DNA of 45,942 nucleotides, from assembly GCA_017407905.1 (NCBI GenBank), contig JAFQVS010000046.1, positions 1 through 45,942 on the forward strand, given 5' to 3'. This stretch comes from Bacteroidaceae bacterium (GTDB taxonomy: Bacteria; Bacteroidota; Bacteroidia; Bacteroidales; Bacteroidaceae). Shown one piece after another: positions 34,184 to 43,800 of this stretch (the first letter of the stretch is position 1; every line of letters starts with the position of its first letter). Position numbers and translations under genes: made by a program. The notes under the pieces were generated by a model. It did not search any database. It was not told the DNA's origin and saw nothing but the letters and a program-made list of their open reading frames with translations.

Positions 34184-34615
34184 ATGAAAAAGATTCTTGT
34201 CATCAACGGCCCCAATATAAATATGCTGGGGCTGCGCGAACCATCACTCTATGGTGCACACAACTATGCAGCGCTGAAGGAATACATCTGCGAGAGTGCC
34301 GCCGAGGCAGGCCTGCAAGTAGAGCTTTTTCAGTCGAATCACGAGGGAACCATTGTGGATGCCATACAGGCCGCATACGGTCGTTTCGATGCCATCCTCA
34401 TAAATCCCGCGGCATACACCCACACGAGCGTCGCAATACTCGATGCGCTGAAGGCCGTTGCGCTACCCACGGTCGAGGTTCATCTTACCGATATTTCCTC
34501 GCGCGAGGAGTTTCGTCAATTCTCGTACGTCTCGCTCTATGCCGAGAAGGTAATCTGTGGAAAAGGCTTCGAGGGCTATCGCGAAGGCCTTTTGTATCTG
34601 GCAAATACCCTCTGA
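34184..34615 (+). CDS. aroQ: Type II 3-dehydroquinate dehydratase
   Basis: Third shikimate step, dehydroquinate to dehydroshikimate. I chose the ATG at 34184 (MKKILVINGPNINMLGLREP, 143 aa); the frame is open 9 codons further upstream without family-like sequence. Motifs: NGPNINMLG with the substrate/active-site loop LREPSLYG, ELFQSNHEGTIVDAIQ, and INPAAYTHTSVAILDAL followed by EVHLTDIS. The length is normal for the small dodecameric enzyme. Last gene of the cluster; a terminator follows. Confidence 0.95.
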   Translation: MKKILVINGPNINMLGLREPSLYGAHNYAALKEYICESAAEAGLQVELFQSNHEGTIVDAIQAAYGRFDAILINPAAYTHTSVAILDALKAVALPTVEVHLTDISSREEFRQFSYVSLYAEKVICGKGFEGYREGLLYLANTL

Positions 34616-34632
34616 TAATCTAAAATATTGTG

Positions 34633-34663
34633 GCCCGTAACTAAAATGCGGGCTGCTTTTTTT
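34633..34663 (+). terminator. Intrinsic terminator at end of the aromatic cluster
   Basis: GCCCG (34633-34637) pairs with CGGGC (34649-34653), followed within three bases by a run of seven T. It separates aroQ from nnr. Confidence 0.7.
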
Positions 34664-34690
34664 ATATGCGAACCTTACAACAAGAAAAAT

Positions 34691-36214
34691 ATGCACATAT
34701 ATTCCACCGCCTCGATAAAAGAGATTGACCGACTGACAGTGCAGTACGAGCCAATATCCTCGTACAATCTTATGGAGCGTGCCGCTGCGAGGCTCACCCA
34801 CGCGCTGAGGCTCGATTATGCCCACTGCAACCATTTTGTGCTGTTCGCGGGTGCGGGTAATAACGGCGGCGACGGTCTTGTGATGGCGCGTCGTCTGCTC
34901 GAAGAGGGCTGCGCGGTGGATGTATGGATGGTTACCTGCGAGAAGCTCTCGCCCGACTGCTCGACGGCGCTTGCGAGGCTTCTTGAGGCTTTTCCCTCGT
35001 GTGCCATAAGGCTGACAGCCGAGGGCGAGGCACCCGCCGTCGGGCCGCACACGGTTGTAATTGACGCCCTCTTCGGCAGCGGCCTTAATCGTCCCCTCGG
35101 CGGCGAGTATGCACGGGTCGTCAGGCTCATAAACTCCCTTGCCTGCCCGCGCGTGGCGGTCGATATTCCATCGGGGCTTATGGGCGAGGATAATGGCCCC
35201 GCGTCGGACGCTGCCACCATTGTTAGGGCCGACACCACGCTGACGTTGCAATTCCCCAAGCTCTCGATGCTCCTCGACGAGAATAAAAAATATGTCGGAC
35301 GTATGCGCCTGCTCGATATTGGCCTCAGCCTAAGGGCAATGAACGAGACTGCTCCCATCACCCACACGATAGAGGCCGAGGAGGTTCGCGCGCTTCTCTC
35401 GCCGCGCTGTGCCACGGCCCATAAAGGCAATTTCGGACGTGCGCTGCTTGTGGCGGGCTCGCGGGGAATGGCCGGAGCATCGGTGCTTGCGGCCCGCGCG
35501 GCGATGCGCTCGGGGCTTGGACTGCTCACCGTGCATCTGCCCGCCTGCAACAACGCAATTGTGCAGACGGCCGTGCCCGAGGCTATGACAAGCATTGATG
35601 GCGACGATAATGCCTTTACCGCGGCCCCCGACACGGCCCGATACACGGCCGTCGGGGTGGGGCCGGGGATAGGGCGCAGCGCAGCGACGGCCGGGGCGCT
35701 GCACGAGCTCATTGCGAATTGCCGCGTCCCGATGGTCATCGACGCCGATGCGCTCAACATCCTCGCCGACAATAAAGAGTGGCTCGACAGTGTGCCCGAG
35801 GGTAGTGTAATAACCCCTCATAGGGGCGAATTTGCGCGTCTCGCAGGCTCGACTGCCGACGGCGGCGATGCACTCACACGTGCCCGCGAGTTTGCCGTGC
35901 GCCATAAAATATGCGTTGTCCTAAAGGGTGCTTGTACAATTATTGTCAACGGCGACGGCAGTTACTGCCTTAACACCCGCGGCAACGCAGGGATGGCCAC
36001 AGGAGGCAGCGGTGATGCGCTTACAGGCATAATTCTGGCCCTTTTGGCCGGCGGATACAGAGCCTACGATGCTGCCCGAGTGGCCGTGTATGTCCACTCG
36101 GTGGCGGGCGACGAGGCTGCTGCCCGTGTGGGACAGACGTCGCTTGTTGCGGGCGATATTATCGAGTATCTGCCCGTTGCGTGGCGCAATATCGAAAATA
36201 TTTCCGAAAAGTAA
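34691..36214 (+). CDS. nnr: Bifunctional NAD(P)HX epimerase / ADP-dependent NAD(P)HX dehydratase
   Basis: Repairs hydrated NADH and NADPH. I chose the ATG at 34691 (MHIYSTASIKEIDRLTVQYE, 507 aa); the frame extends 21 codons upstream across the terminator, which is not plausible coding. The N-terminal YjeF_N/epimerase domain (about 1-215) has FAGAGNNGGDGLVMARRLLE and VAVDIPSGLMGED. The C-terminal ribokinase-like dehydratase domain has KGNFGRALLVAGSRGMAGA, PHRGEFARL, and the conserved GNAGMATGGSGDALTGIILA. A complete two-domain protein. Confidence 0.95.
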   Translation: MHIYSTASIKEIDRLTVQYEPISSYNLMERAAARLTHALRLDYAHCNHFVLFAGAGNNGGDGLVMARRLLEEGCAVDVWMVTCEKLSPDCSTALARLLEAFPSCAIRLTAEGEAPAVGPHTVVIDALFGSGLNRPLGGEYARVVRLINSLACPRVAVDIPSGLMGEDNGPASDAATIVRADTTLTLQFPKLSMLLDENKKYVGRMRLLDIGLSLRAMNETAPITHTIEAEEVRALLSPRCATAHKGNFGRALLVAGSRGMAGASVLAARAAMRSGLGLLTVHLPACNNAIVQTAVPEAMTSIDGDDNAFTAAPDTARYTAVGVGPGIGRSAATAGALHELIANCRVPMVIDADALNILADNKEWLDSVPEGSVITPHRGEFARLAGSTADGGDALTRAREFAVRHKICVVLKGACTIIVNGDGSYCLNTRGNAGMATGGSGDALTGIILALLAGGYRAYDAARVAVYVHSVAGDEAAARVGQTSLVAGDIIEYLPVAWRNIENISEK

Positions 36215-36223
36215 GATTTTTTT

Positions 36224-37180
36224 ATGATTAGTATAAGACAGACGCTCCGAGATTGGTCGCTCCCCATTGCAATGATTGCGGGAGTACTCATCTATTTTGC
36301 ATATATAAATATCCCTTTTCTCGACTCGACACACGCTGCGGCTCGTAGCACGGTGGCGGTGGTGCAGCCACTGCTCATCTTCTCGATGCTTTTTATCACA
36401 TTCTGTAAGGTACGTATCGGCGAGCTGCGCATACGTCGGTGGCACGTGTGGCTGTTGGCCTTTCAGATTCTCTCGTTCATCCTTTTGTCGCTTGCGGTGG
36501 CTTTTCTGCCTCTTACGGCGGCGGTACGTGTCATTTTAGAGTCGGCTATGCTCTGTCTGCTCTGTCCCACGGCAACGGCGGCAGCGGTAATTACGGCAAA
36601 ATTGGGCGGCAGTGCAGCCTCGTTAATATCCTATACGATGGCCATAAATATATTGGTGGCGGTTGTAGCGCCATTCTTTCTGACGCTCATCCATCCGACG
36701 GCGGGCGGCTCCTTCCTTGCGTCGTTTCTCTTAATATCGGGCAGGGTGTTTCCACTGCTGCTTGCGCCCCTGCTCTTGGCCGAGCTTGTACGTCGCTTCC
36801 TCCCCTCGCTGCACGCCCTTATTTTGCAGCGTGGGCGCAATTGGCCCTTTTATCTGTGGCTTGTGGCTCTGATGCTTGCAATAGCCGTTACCACGCGTGC
36901 CATTGTGCACACGCATCTGCCAATGTATGTGATGGGGGCAATTGCCATTGTGTCGTTCGTCTGCTGTGTGCTGCAATTTGCCGTGGGGCGTATGGTGGGA
37001 CACTATTATGGCGAGACGGTTACAGGCGGTCAGGCGTTGGGACAGAAAAACACCGTGTTTGCAATATGGCTGGCCTATACTTTTCTGACGCCCGTTACGG
37101 CCATTGCCGGCGGATTTTATAGTCTGTGGCACAATATTGTGAATACGTGGCAGTTGTATCGGTGCAATCATACAAGATAA
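36224..37180 (+). CDS. Membrane transporter, BASS (bile acid:sodium symporter)-like
   Basis: The 318-aa product is almost entirely hydrophobic with about nine membrane helices (SLPIAMIAGVLIYFAYI, FQILSFILLSLAVAFLPL and others). The segment ALGQKNTVFAIWLAYTFLTP near the C-terminus resembles the 'GNxxLA' sodium/substrate-site helix of the BASS superfamily. The PTATAAAVITAKLGG segment in the middle also fits that inverted-repeat fold. The substrate cannot be told: members carry organic anions, and bile acids are only one example. It starts 10 nt after nnr, so it may be co-transcribed. Confidence 0.7.
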   Translation: MISIRQTLRDWSLPIAMIAGVLIYFAYINIPFLDSTHAAARSTVAVVQPLLIFSMLFITFCKVRIGELRIRRWHVWLLAFQILSFILLSLAVAFLPLTAAVRVILESAMLCLLCPTATAAAVITAKLGGSAASLISYTMAINILVAVVAPFFLTLIHPTAGGSFLASFLLISGRVFPLLLAPLLLAELVRRFLPSLHALILQRGRNWPFYLWLVALMLAIAVTTRAIVHTHLPMYVMGAIAIVSFVCCVLQFAVGRMVGHYYGETVTGGQALGQKNTVFAIWLAYTFLTPVTAIAGGFYSLWHNIVNTWQLYRCNHTR

Positions 37181-37225
37181 AATAACTGCGGGGGCCGATG
37201 CTCCCGAATAAAAAACGAACAGATT

Positions 37226-37522
37226 ATGGAGATGAATTTTTCGGGCATACTCATAGGGGTTGCCACTTTTCTTGTGATAGGGCTTTTCCACCCTCTGGTC
37301 ATTAAGGCTGAGTATTATATAGGCGTAAAAAGCTGGTGGCTTTTTCTTTTGTTGGGAGTAGTGTCGGCTGTGGCGTCGTTGCTGGTCGAGAATCTTATAC
37401 TCTCTATTCTGTTGGGAGTGGTGGCCTTCAGCTCATTTTGGAGCATCGGTGAGGTGTTCGAGCAGAAAAAGAGGGTCGAGAAAGGGTGGTTCCCCGCTAA
37501 CCCAAAGAGAAAGAAAAATTGA
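37226..37522 (+). CDS. DUF4491 family small membrane protein
   Basis: The 98-aa product has three predicted membrane segments (FSGILIGVATFLVIGLFHPL, WWLFLLLGVVSAVASLLV, LILSILLGVVAFSSFWSIGE) and a basic tail, WFPANPKRKKN. I recognise the family as DUF4491 from the FHPLVIKAEYYIGVKSWWLF segment. Function unknown. It lies 45 nt after the BASS-like gene and 9 nt before the YeiH-like gene, which suggests a role alongside the exporter. Confidence 0.85.
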   Translation: MEMNFSGILIGVATFLVIGLFHPLVIKAEYYIGVKSWWLFLLLGVVSAVASLLVENLILSILLGVVAFSSFWSIGEVFEQKKRVEKGWFPANPKRKKN

Positions 37523-37531
37523 TTTTTTATT

Positions 37532-38506
37532 ATGATACGTCTTTATGCAAAATGGCTCTACGTAGCCAATCTTGTCATTATCGGTACAGGGCTTTTTATT
37601 GGCTTTATCCCGGGCTTTGAGAGTGTGGGCGCGTGGCTCACCCCACCTTTTGTGCTCTTTTTGGGGCTTCTGTTTGCGCTGTTGTGCGGGCAGCCTTTTC
37701 CCGCGTTCAACAAGAAATGCTCGAAGATGCTTCTGCAATATTCTGTTGTGGGATTAGGCTTTGGGATGAACGTGCACAGCTCGCTTGCATCGGGAAGCGA
37801 GGGGATGCTCTTTACCATCGTCTCGGTCTTTGGCACGCTTGCCGTTGGATGGCTCATCGGACGGCGCCTGCTCGGGGTCGATAGGAACACCTCTTATCTT
37901 ATCAGTGCGGGAACGGCTATCTGCGGTGGAAGCGCCATTGCAGCGGTTGCGCCTGTCATTAAGGCTCGGGACGAGGAGGCGTCAGTGGCGCTGGGAACGG
38001 TCTTCATCCTTAATGCCGTGGCACTGTTTATCTTCCCCTCAATAGGGCATCTGCTCTCTATGAGCGAGACGCAATTCGGAACGTGGGCGGCCATTGCCAT
38101 TCACGATACAAGCTCGGTGGTGGGCGCGGGAGCTGCCTACGGCGAGCAGGCGCTTGAGGTTGCAACGACCATAAAGCTGACGCGCGCCTTGTGGATTATC
38201 CCCGTGGCGCTTTTTACCTCGGTGCTGTTCAAGAGTAAGGGTAAGGGGGTGAGCGTGCCTCTGTTCATCGTCTTTTTTGTGGTTGCGATGCTTGTAAATA
38301 CCTATCTTTTAGATTCTGTGCCCTGTGTGGGGCAGACAATAAATGCCGTTGCTCGTAAATCTCTTACTTTGACAATGTTCTTCATCGGTGCTTCGCTCTC
38401 GAAGGATGTTCTAAAGAGCGTAGGGCTAAAATCTCTGACTCTGGGTGTTATTCTGTGGGCGATAATAAGCATCGTCTCGCTGCTGTATATAATGTGGGCC
38501 GTATAA
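37532..38506 (+). CDS. YeiH/UPF0324 family putative sulfate exporter
   Basis: The 324-aa product has about ten membrane helices and the YeiH/PSE family signature: YSVVGLGFGMNVHSSLASGS, ISAGTAICGGSAIAAVAPVI, and AIAIHDTSSVVGAGAAYGEQ. The repeat of two similar five-helix halves is apparent. Proteins of this family are predicted to export sulfate or related small anions such as taurine breakdown products, but the substrate is not established here. It follows DUF4491 by 9 nt. A bidirectional terminator lies just downstream. Confidence 0.88.
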   Translation: MIRLYAKWLYVANLVIIGTGLFIGFIPGFESVGAWLTPPFVLFLGLLFALLCGQPFPAFNKKCSKMLLQYSVVGLGFGMNVHSSLASGSEGMLFTIVSVFGTLAVGWLIGRRLLGVDRNTSYLISAGTAICGGSAIAAVAPVIKARDEEASVALGTVFILNAVALFIFPSIGHLLSMSETQFGTWAAIAIHDTSSVVGAGAAYGEQALEVATTIKLTRALWIIPVALFTSVLFKSKGKGVSVPLFIVFFVVAMLVNTYLLDSVPCVGQTINAVARKSLTLTMFFIGASLSKDVLKSVGLKSLTLGVILWAIISIVSLLYIMWAV

Positions 38507-38523
38507 TTGTCGGGCCCGATAAA

Positions 38524-38567
38524 AATAATTCCCCAAAATTCTAAATTTGGAATTTTGGGGAATTATT
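38524..38567. terminator. Bidirectional terminator between convergent genes
   Basis: A perfect 18-bp inverted repeat (38524-38541 with 38550-38567, 8-nt loop) has a CCCCAAAATTC core and A/T ends, between the YeiH-like gene (plus) and the OPT transporter (minus). Confidence 0.9.
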
Positions 38568-38581
38568 GTATAAGAAGCAGT

Positions 38582-40567
38582 TTATTTTACCTTCATACTC
38601 GCCTTGACAAGATAGACAATCAGCAGCAGATAAGCGACCAATGCAAGCGCCTCGCTCCACGGGTTGGCCAGCCACCCCTCGTTCACAAGGTTTATGCCGC
38701 CGAAGCGCATCGCCGCGCTTACAACGCCCATCAGTGCACCGCCGGCAATGAATCCCGATGCAAGCAGAGTACCCTTCTCGCCTCGCTCGCTGTTGAGTTT
38801 GGCGTCGGTGCTGCGGGTTGTAACGTACCAATTGATGGCGCCGCCAACCAACAGAGGAAGGTTCAGCTCAATGGGGATAAACATTCCCAACGCAAAGGCC
38901 AGCGCAGGAATATTAAAGTATGTAAGCACCAAAGCCAACGCCGCGCCTATTCCGTAAAGCATCCACGGAGCGCCTACGCCGTTCATCAGCGGGTCGATGA
39001 CAGCTGCCATTGCATTAGCCTGAGGCGCAGCAAGCGCGCCGCTTGTAAAGCCGTAGGTCTTATTGAGAATCATAATGACGCCACCCACCGTCGCAGCCGA
39101 TACAAGAGTACCCAAGAATTTCCACGTCTGCTGCTTTGCGGGAGTCGAGCCCAACCAATAGCCAATCTTAAGGTCGGTGATAAAGCCGCCGGCCATCGAG
39201 AGGGCGGTGCACACAACGCCGCCCATCACAAGCGCTGCCACCATTCCCGTGGCGCCTTTCAGGCCCACAGCAACCATTACAACCGACGCAAGGATAAGTG
39301 TCATCAGTGTCATTCCCGACACGGGGTTTGTGCCGACGATGGCAATTGCATTTGCTGCCACCGTAGTAAAGAGGAACGATATTATGGCAACCAACAAGAT
39401 GGCCACGATGCTGTGCAGCACGTCGCCCTGCATAACATCAAAGAAGAAGAACAGAAGCACCAGCAAAAGGGTGAATATCGAGCCGAATGCAATAAACTTC
39501 ATCGGAAGGTCGCGCTGTGTGCGCTTAACCTTCTCGTCCGACTTTTTGCCGCTCATCTCGCGAGCCGCAAGGCCCACGGCACTCTTAATTATGCTCCACG
39601 ATTTAAAAATTCCGATAATTCCGGCCATTGCGATGCCTCCGATGCCGATGCTCTTGGCATACTCCTTGAAAATCTGCTCGGGCGACATTTGTGCAATTGT
39701 TACGTTAATGTCGGGGTTCCAAGCGTTCAGAATCTCGTCGCCGAAGAAGAGGTTCATTCCCGGCACAATGAGCAACCACACGGCAAGCGAGCCTGCGCAT
39801 ATTATGGCTGCATATTTTAGTCCGATAATGTATCCCAATCCCAGAACGGCTGCTCCGGTGTTAATCTTCAGCACCAATTTTGCCTTCTCGGCAAGTGTCT
39901 CACCCCAGCCGCATACGCGTGTGGTGAAATTCTCGTTCCACCAGCCGAATGTAGCCACGATAAAGTCGTATAGTCCGCCCACAACGCCGGCAATGAGCAG
40001 AGGCTTGGCCTGTGAGCCGCCCTTCTCGCCCGATACAAGCACCTGCGTGCTTGCGGTAGCTTCGGGGAAGGGATACTCGCCGTGCTTGTCGCTGACAAAG
40101 TATTTACGGAAGGGAATAAGGAACAGAATGCCCAGCACGCCGCCCAAGAGCGAGCTTATGAACATCTGCATAAAGTTAACGGTCATCTCGGGGTATTTGC
40201 TCTGGAGAATATAGAGCGCGGGCAGGGTGAATATTGCTCCGGCTACAATCACGCCCGAGCAGGCTCCGATGGATTGTATTATCACATTCTCGCCCAAAGC
40301 TCCCTTGCGCTTGGCTGCGCTCGACACGCCAACGGCGATTATGGCAATGGGGATTGCCGCCTCGAATACCTGTCCCACTTTTAGGCCCAGATAGGCTGCT
40401 GCGGCCGAGAAGAGCACGGCCATTGCTATTCCCCAAGATACCGACCACAGGTTCACCTCGGGATACTCTTTGTCGCTCGACATTAGGGGCTTATACTCCT
40501 CGCCCTCTTTTAGCGGACGGAACGCATTTTCGGGCAGTCCCGCCTGTTTTTCATTTTCTTGTTTCAT
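38582..40567 (-). CDS. OPT family oligopeptide transporter
   Basis: The 661-aa product has a hydrophilic N-terminus (about 45 residues) and about 14-16 membrane helices. The OPT family is recognised from EVNLWSVSWGIAMAVLFSAA, AYLGLKVGQVFEAAIPIAII, the KRKGALGENVIIQSIGACSG segment and the late NAMAAVIDPLMNGVGAPWML. Members import peptides or metal-chelates across the inner membrane; bacterial members are often annotated as oligopeptide transporters with little experimental proof. It is monocistronic on the minus strand with its own promoter-like box and a terminator shared with the YeiH-like gene. Confidence 0.92.
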   Translation of the reverse strand: MKQENEKQAGLPENAFRPLKEGEEYKPLMSSDKEYPEVNLWSVSWGIAMAVLFSAAAAYLGLKVGQVFEAAIPIAIIAVGVSSAAKRKGALGENVIIQSIGACSGVIVAGAIFTLPALYILQSKYPEMTVNFMQMFISSLLGGVLGILFLIPFRKYFVSDKHGEYPFPEATASTQVLVSGEKGGSQAKPLLIAGVVGGLYDFIVATFGWWNENFTTRVCGWGETLAEKAKLVLKINTGAAVLGLGYIIGLKYAAIICAGSLAVWLLIVPGMNLFFGDEILNAWNPDINVTIAQMSPEQIFKEYAKSIGIGGIAMAGIIGIFKSWSIIKSAVGLAAREMSGKKSDEKVKRTQRDLPMKFIAFGSIFTLLLVLLFFFFDVMQGDVLHSIVAILLVAIISFLFTTVAANAIAIVGTNPVSGMTLMTLILASVVMVAVGLKGATGMVAALVMGGVVCTALSMAGGFITDLKIGYWLGSTPAKQQTWKFLGTLVSAATVGGVIMILNKTYGFTSGALAAPQANAMAAVIDPLMNGVGAPWMLYGIGAALALVLTYFNIPALAFALGMFIPIELNLPLLVGGAINWYVTTRSTDAKLNSERGEKGTLLASGFIAGGALMGVVSAAMRFGGINLVNEGWLANPWSEALALVAYLLLIVYLVKASMKVK

Positions 40568-40600
40568 TCTATTTTGTTTTGTTTATTTTGTATTTGTGGG

Positions 40601-40608
40601 CAAAGGTA
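40601..40608 (-). promoter_or_regulatory. -7 box TACCTTTG for the OPT transporter
   Basis: Read on the minus strand this is a perfect TAnnTTTG, 33 nt before the OPT start codon. No standard-spaced -33 TTG is evident. Confidence 0.5.
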
Positions 40609-40713
40609 CAATTTTTTTGCAATATATTCTGCTTTTTGATATTATGAGGGATTGTTGGTTGGAAGAAATCTCGGTAAGGGGTATTGTTTTTTTATATAGA
40701 GTGGATAAAAAAC

Positions 40714-40738
40714 GGGGAGTTTCCATTGGAAACTCCCC
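40714..40738 (-). terminator. Intrinsic terminator of the glycoside hydrolase gene
   Basis: GGGGAGTTTCC (40714-40724) pairs perfectly with GGAAACTCCCC (40728-40738). On the minus strand it is followed by GTTTTTTAT. It lies about 105 nt after the minus-strand stop, beyond the echo repeat, so the repeat is part of the mRNA 3'UTR. Confidence 0.9.
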
Positions 40739-40756
40739 GAAAATTGTTGAATGTGT

Positions 40757-40883
40757 ATTGCTCTCACTTAACCAGCACTTTGGCTGCGCCCAAGTGCTTT
40801 GCGTTCGGCAATTTTTGATTAAGCAAGCTTATCAATCATTGCTCTCACTTAACCAGCACTTTTTTGCCATTTACAATGTAGAG
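40757..40883 (-). repeat. Sorting-tail / 3'UTR repeat, copy 2 (with perfect 22-bp echo)
   Basis: The reverse complement matches 151-269. Within this copy the last 15 coding bases with the stop codon and 7 bases beyond (GTGCTGGTTAAGTGAGAGCAAT on the minus strand, 40859-40838, two bases over a 20-base window) recur perfectly at 40778-40757, 81 nt away. Between them lies the 18-nt block 40779-40796 that is identical to copy 1. In this copy CACTT..GGC(gca)GCC..AAGTG can fold as a hairpin just before the echo. Confidence 0.85.
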
Positions 40884-43800
40884 GCCGGGGGCGGTTACTC
40901 GCTGAAGTTTGCGGCCTGTGAGGTCGTAGATTGCATTCTCCTCGGCTGCGGCATTTACCTCGTCGATGCCCTCGGTTGCCGTTACAACAAGCAGTGCGTC
41001 GATGATGGTACCGCCATTCTCCTTAAAGTCGCCGAATTTACCGTCGGCGTCGCCCATTGGGTCGATGTTACACCAATCTTGCTTGAAGCGGATGCGGTAG
41101 GTTCCCTCCTTCTCGGGGGCCTTGAACGAGGGGAGCGAGGGCTTGTTGCGGTTGCCACCGGTAATCTCTTCGCCTACGCTGTTCCAGCCGCGCTCGTCGC
41201 TGTCGGCGCCGTTGTTGTAGAACGAGTATGATACAAGGTCGCCTGTGGGCTCCCAATTGCTACCCTCCTTGATGCCTGCCGTAAAGCCGTCGGCGTCATA
41301 ATCGACATACACTGCAAAGTGTACCCACGAGCCTGCCGCGTTGATGGTGGGAGTAACCTCCTCGCCTGCTGCAACAACGAAATTAACGGGCTCTTCCTTG
41401 TTGATGAGGACAACGTAGTCGAGGCCTTTCTCGGTGTCTGTGAGGGAGTATTCGCTTGCGCCGTAGGCCTCGCTTGTGATGCCGATGGTGTTTATGTTAC
41501 GGTCGCTGCGTGTCTTCGAGCCGGTGTTTGTGGGCTCGTAGATGTCAAACTCCTCGATAACGATTGTCTGCACGCCGCTGAACGCATCGCCAATGGCCTT
41601 TCCAACAACAACGCCCTCGGGAATTACAACGGAATACTCGCCGGGGGTGTTAATCTCCTCGGCCAGAGTAATTGTGAGCACTTTACCCTCGACGCTGTAT
41701 GTTGTGGTTGTTACGCTCTCGCCATCCTCGTCAAGAAGCTCAACGGCGGCGCCTGTTGCTGCATCGACAATCTCCTTGTTGAATGTAAGGGCGATGGTCT
41801 TAAGCGAGTATATGTCGGCGGCGGGCTCGACGCTCTTAATTTCAAGAGGGGTGGGGGCAACTACTGTTATTGTGTGCCAGCCGCTGTAGGGCTTGTCGTC
41901 AATTACGCGGGCAACAACGGACTCGGGTATTAGAAAATGGTAGGTACCCGGGGTGGTTACCTTCTTTTCGAGTGTAACGGTGAGTGTGTTACCCTCTAAT
42001 GTAAAGCCGTTGTTGTATGCAACGACTGTCTCTTTTTTCTCGTCGTATAGTGCGAGTGAGCCGCCTGTGGGTGTATCCTCGTTTACTGTACCTTTTTTAA
42101 CCTCGGCGTTGAAGGAGAACTTTATTGCCTCGATGGCCTCGGTGCTTTTGGGGCTTACGTCAATTACCTCAAAAGGGACCTGTGAGGGGTCGCTGTTTAT
42201 TCCGTCGAATGCAAATACCGAGCTTGCGGGCAATGTTACTGTCAGAGGCTGGTCGATGTCGATGGCAACGCCCTCGGTGAGGCCGCCAAGTGCATCCTGC
42301 ACCTTGAACGACTTATTGAGGATTATTGCACCCTCGATGTTTGCGGGAATCTCAAGAGCCTCGCGCAGTGTGAATGTGTAGCTCTGTGCCTCGTTTGCAC
42401 CGTTGCGCAGTGCCAATGTGGCCTTTGCACCGTTCCAAGAACCCCAACCGTAAATCTGCTGGCGGCTGCCTGTCCACGGATTGCCACCCACCCAGTGAGC
42501 GTCGGGCAGTACGTCGGCATTCTTCTTCTGCCAAGCAACGCACTCGGCAAGGTCTTCCCACAGCTTACCGCCGTTGATGCTGTTCAGGAGCGAGTAGTCG
42601 GCATATAGCTCGACCATACCCGAGCCGCACACGAATGCGCAGCGAAGCTCGCGCAGCACAGCGTCGTAACTCATATTCTTAGATACCGCACCAAACTTTG
42701 TGAGGATGAATCCGTGGGTCATCATTGTGTTGATGGGGCACAGAGGCGAGTTTGTTACGTAATTCTGATAAACGAGGCGGTCGCGATAGGTAATCCACTT
42801 TTCGCGGTCGATGCTGTTGTTGCCTGCCTCGCCGTAGTCGGCCTCTTGACGCCACGTAGCATCGGAAATCTGATACCAGAAGGGTGATGCCCAAGTACCT
42901 ACTGTGGTGTTGAAGAAAATATCCTCGCGCATATTCTCGCGTACATACTGTTCGAGGCGGATGATGCCCTCGGCATTCTCGTTGCCTGTGTCGCCTGCGT
43001 CGGGTCCTGTGGCCGAGAATTGTGCCGAAATTCCGTCGAACTTAAAGAATAGGTAGTTGTCGGTGGCGGGGTTAAAGCCTGCCTGACCATCCTGACGGCA
43101 AACAAGGTTATCGGCTGCCTCAAGGTAGGCCTTGTAGTAGAGGGGGTTCGATAGCTGCATTCCACCCTGATTGCTCCAATAGGCACGGCGATAGTTACCG
43201 CTCTGTCCGTAGCCTCCGACGGGGCCCAGCCAAGCGCCTATGCCTGCGCTCATCTCTTTGGCTGCTGCCGATATATCGCGCATTTCATTGGGGAAGCCTT
43301 TGTGGAATGTCCACGGGCCGTAGTTGTCCCAGCCGTCGTCGATGATAAAGGCAACGAGGCCCTCGCCGAATTTATCGTAGTAGTTGGTCTTCCACTGTTT
43401 CATTACGTCCAGCACTTGGTCGGCTGTAAAGTTGGTGTGCTCTTGTCCGGGAGCGGCGTTGTTGCGGTCGATGTTAAGCTCGTACCAGCTGTTGTAGTGG
43501 GGGAATACTCGCCAGGGTACTGCACGCTCGCGCTCGCTGTATGCAAGGAACGAACGACGCTTCTGTGTCTCGCGGATATTCTCGCTTGCCTGTCGGCCGT
43601 CCTGTGCGATGAGGCCTACCACGGCTGCCACTTTCCAAGTGTCGCCTGCCGCGAGTGTGGTGTTGCGGCTCCAGCGGCCCTGAATGCCAACGATGGCTGT
43701 GTTGATTACTGCGCCCTCTTTGGCGTTGTAGAGCTTTATTGTGAGGTTGCTCGATGCGTTGATGCTCTCGGTCTTATCCTCGACAAATACGCGCACTGCG

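Noticed and set aside
38507..40214. Large plus-strand open frames (437 and 345 aa) opposite the OPT transporter
   Set aside because: The minus-strand frame is a complete OPT family protein with a promoter-like box. The plus-strand products are Cys/His/Arg-rich or irregular, without domains, and begin inside the terminator region.
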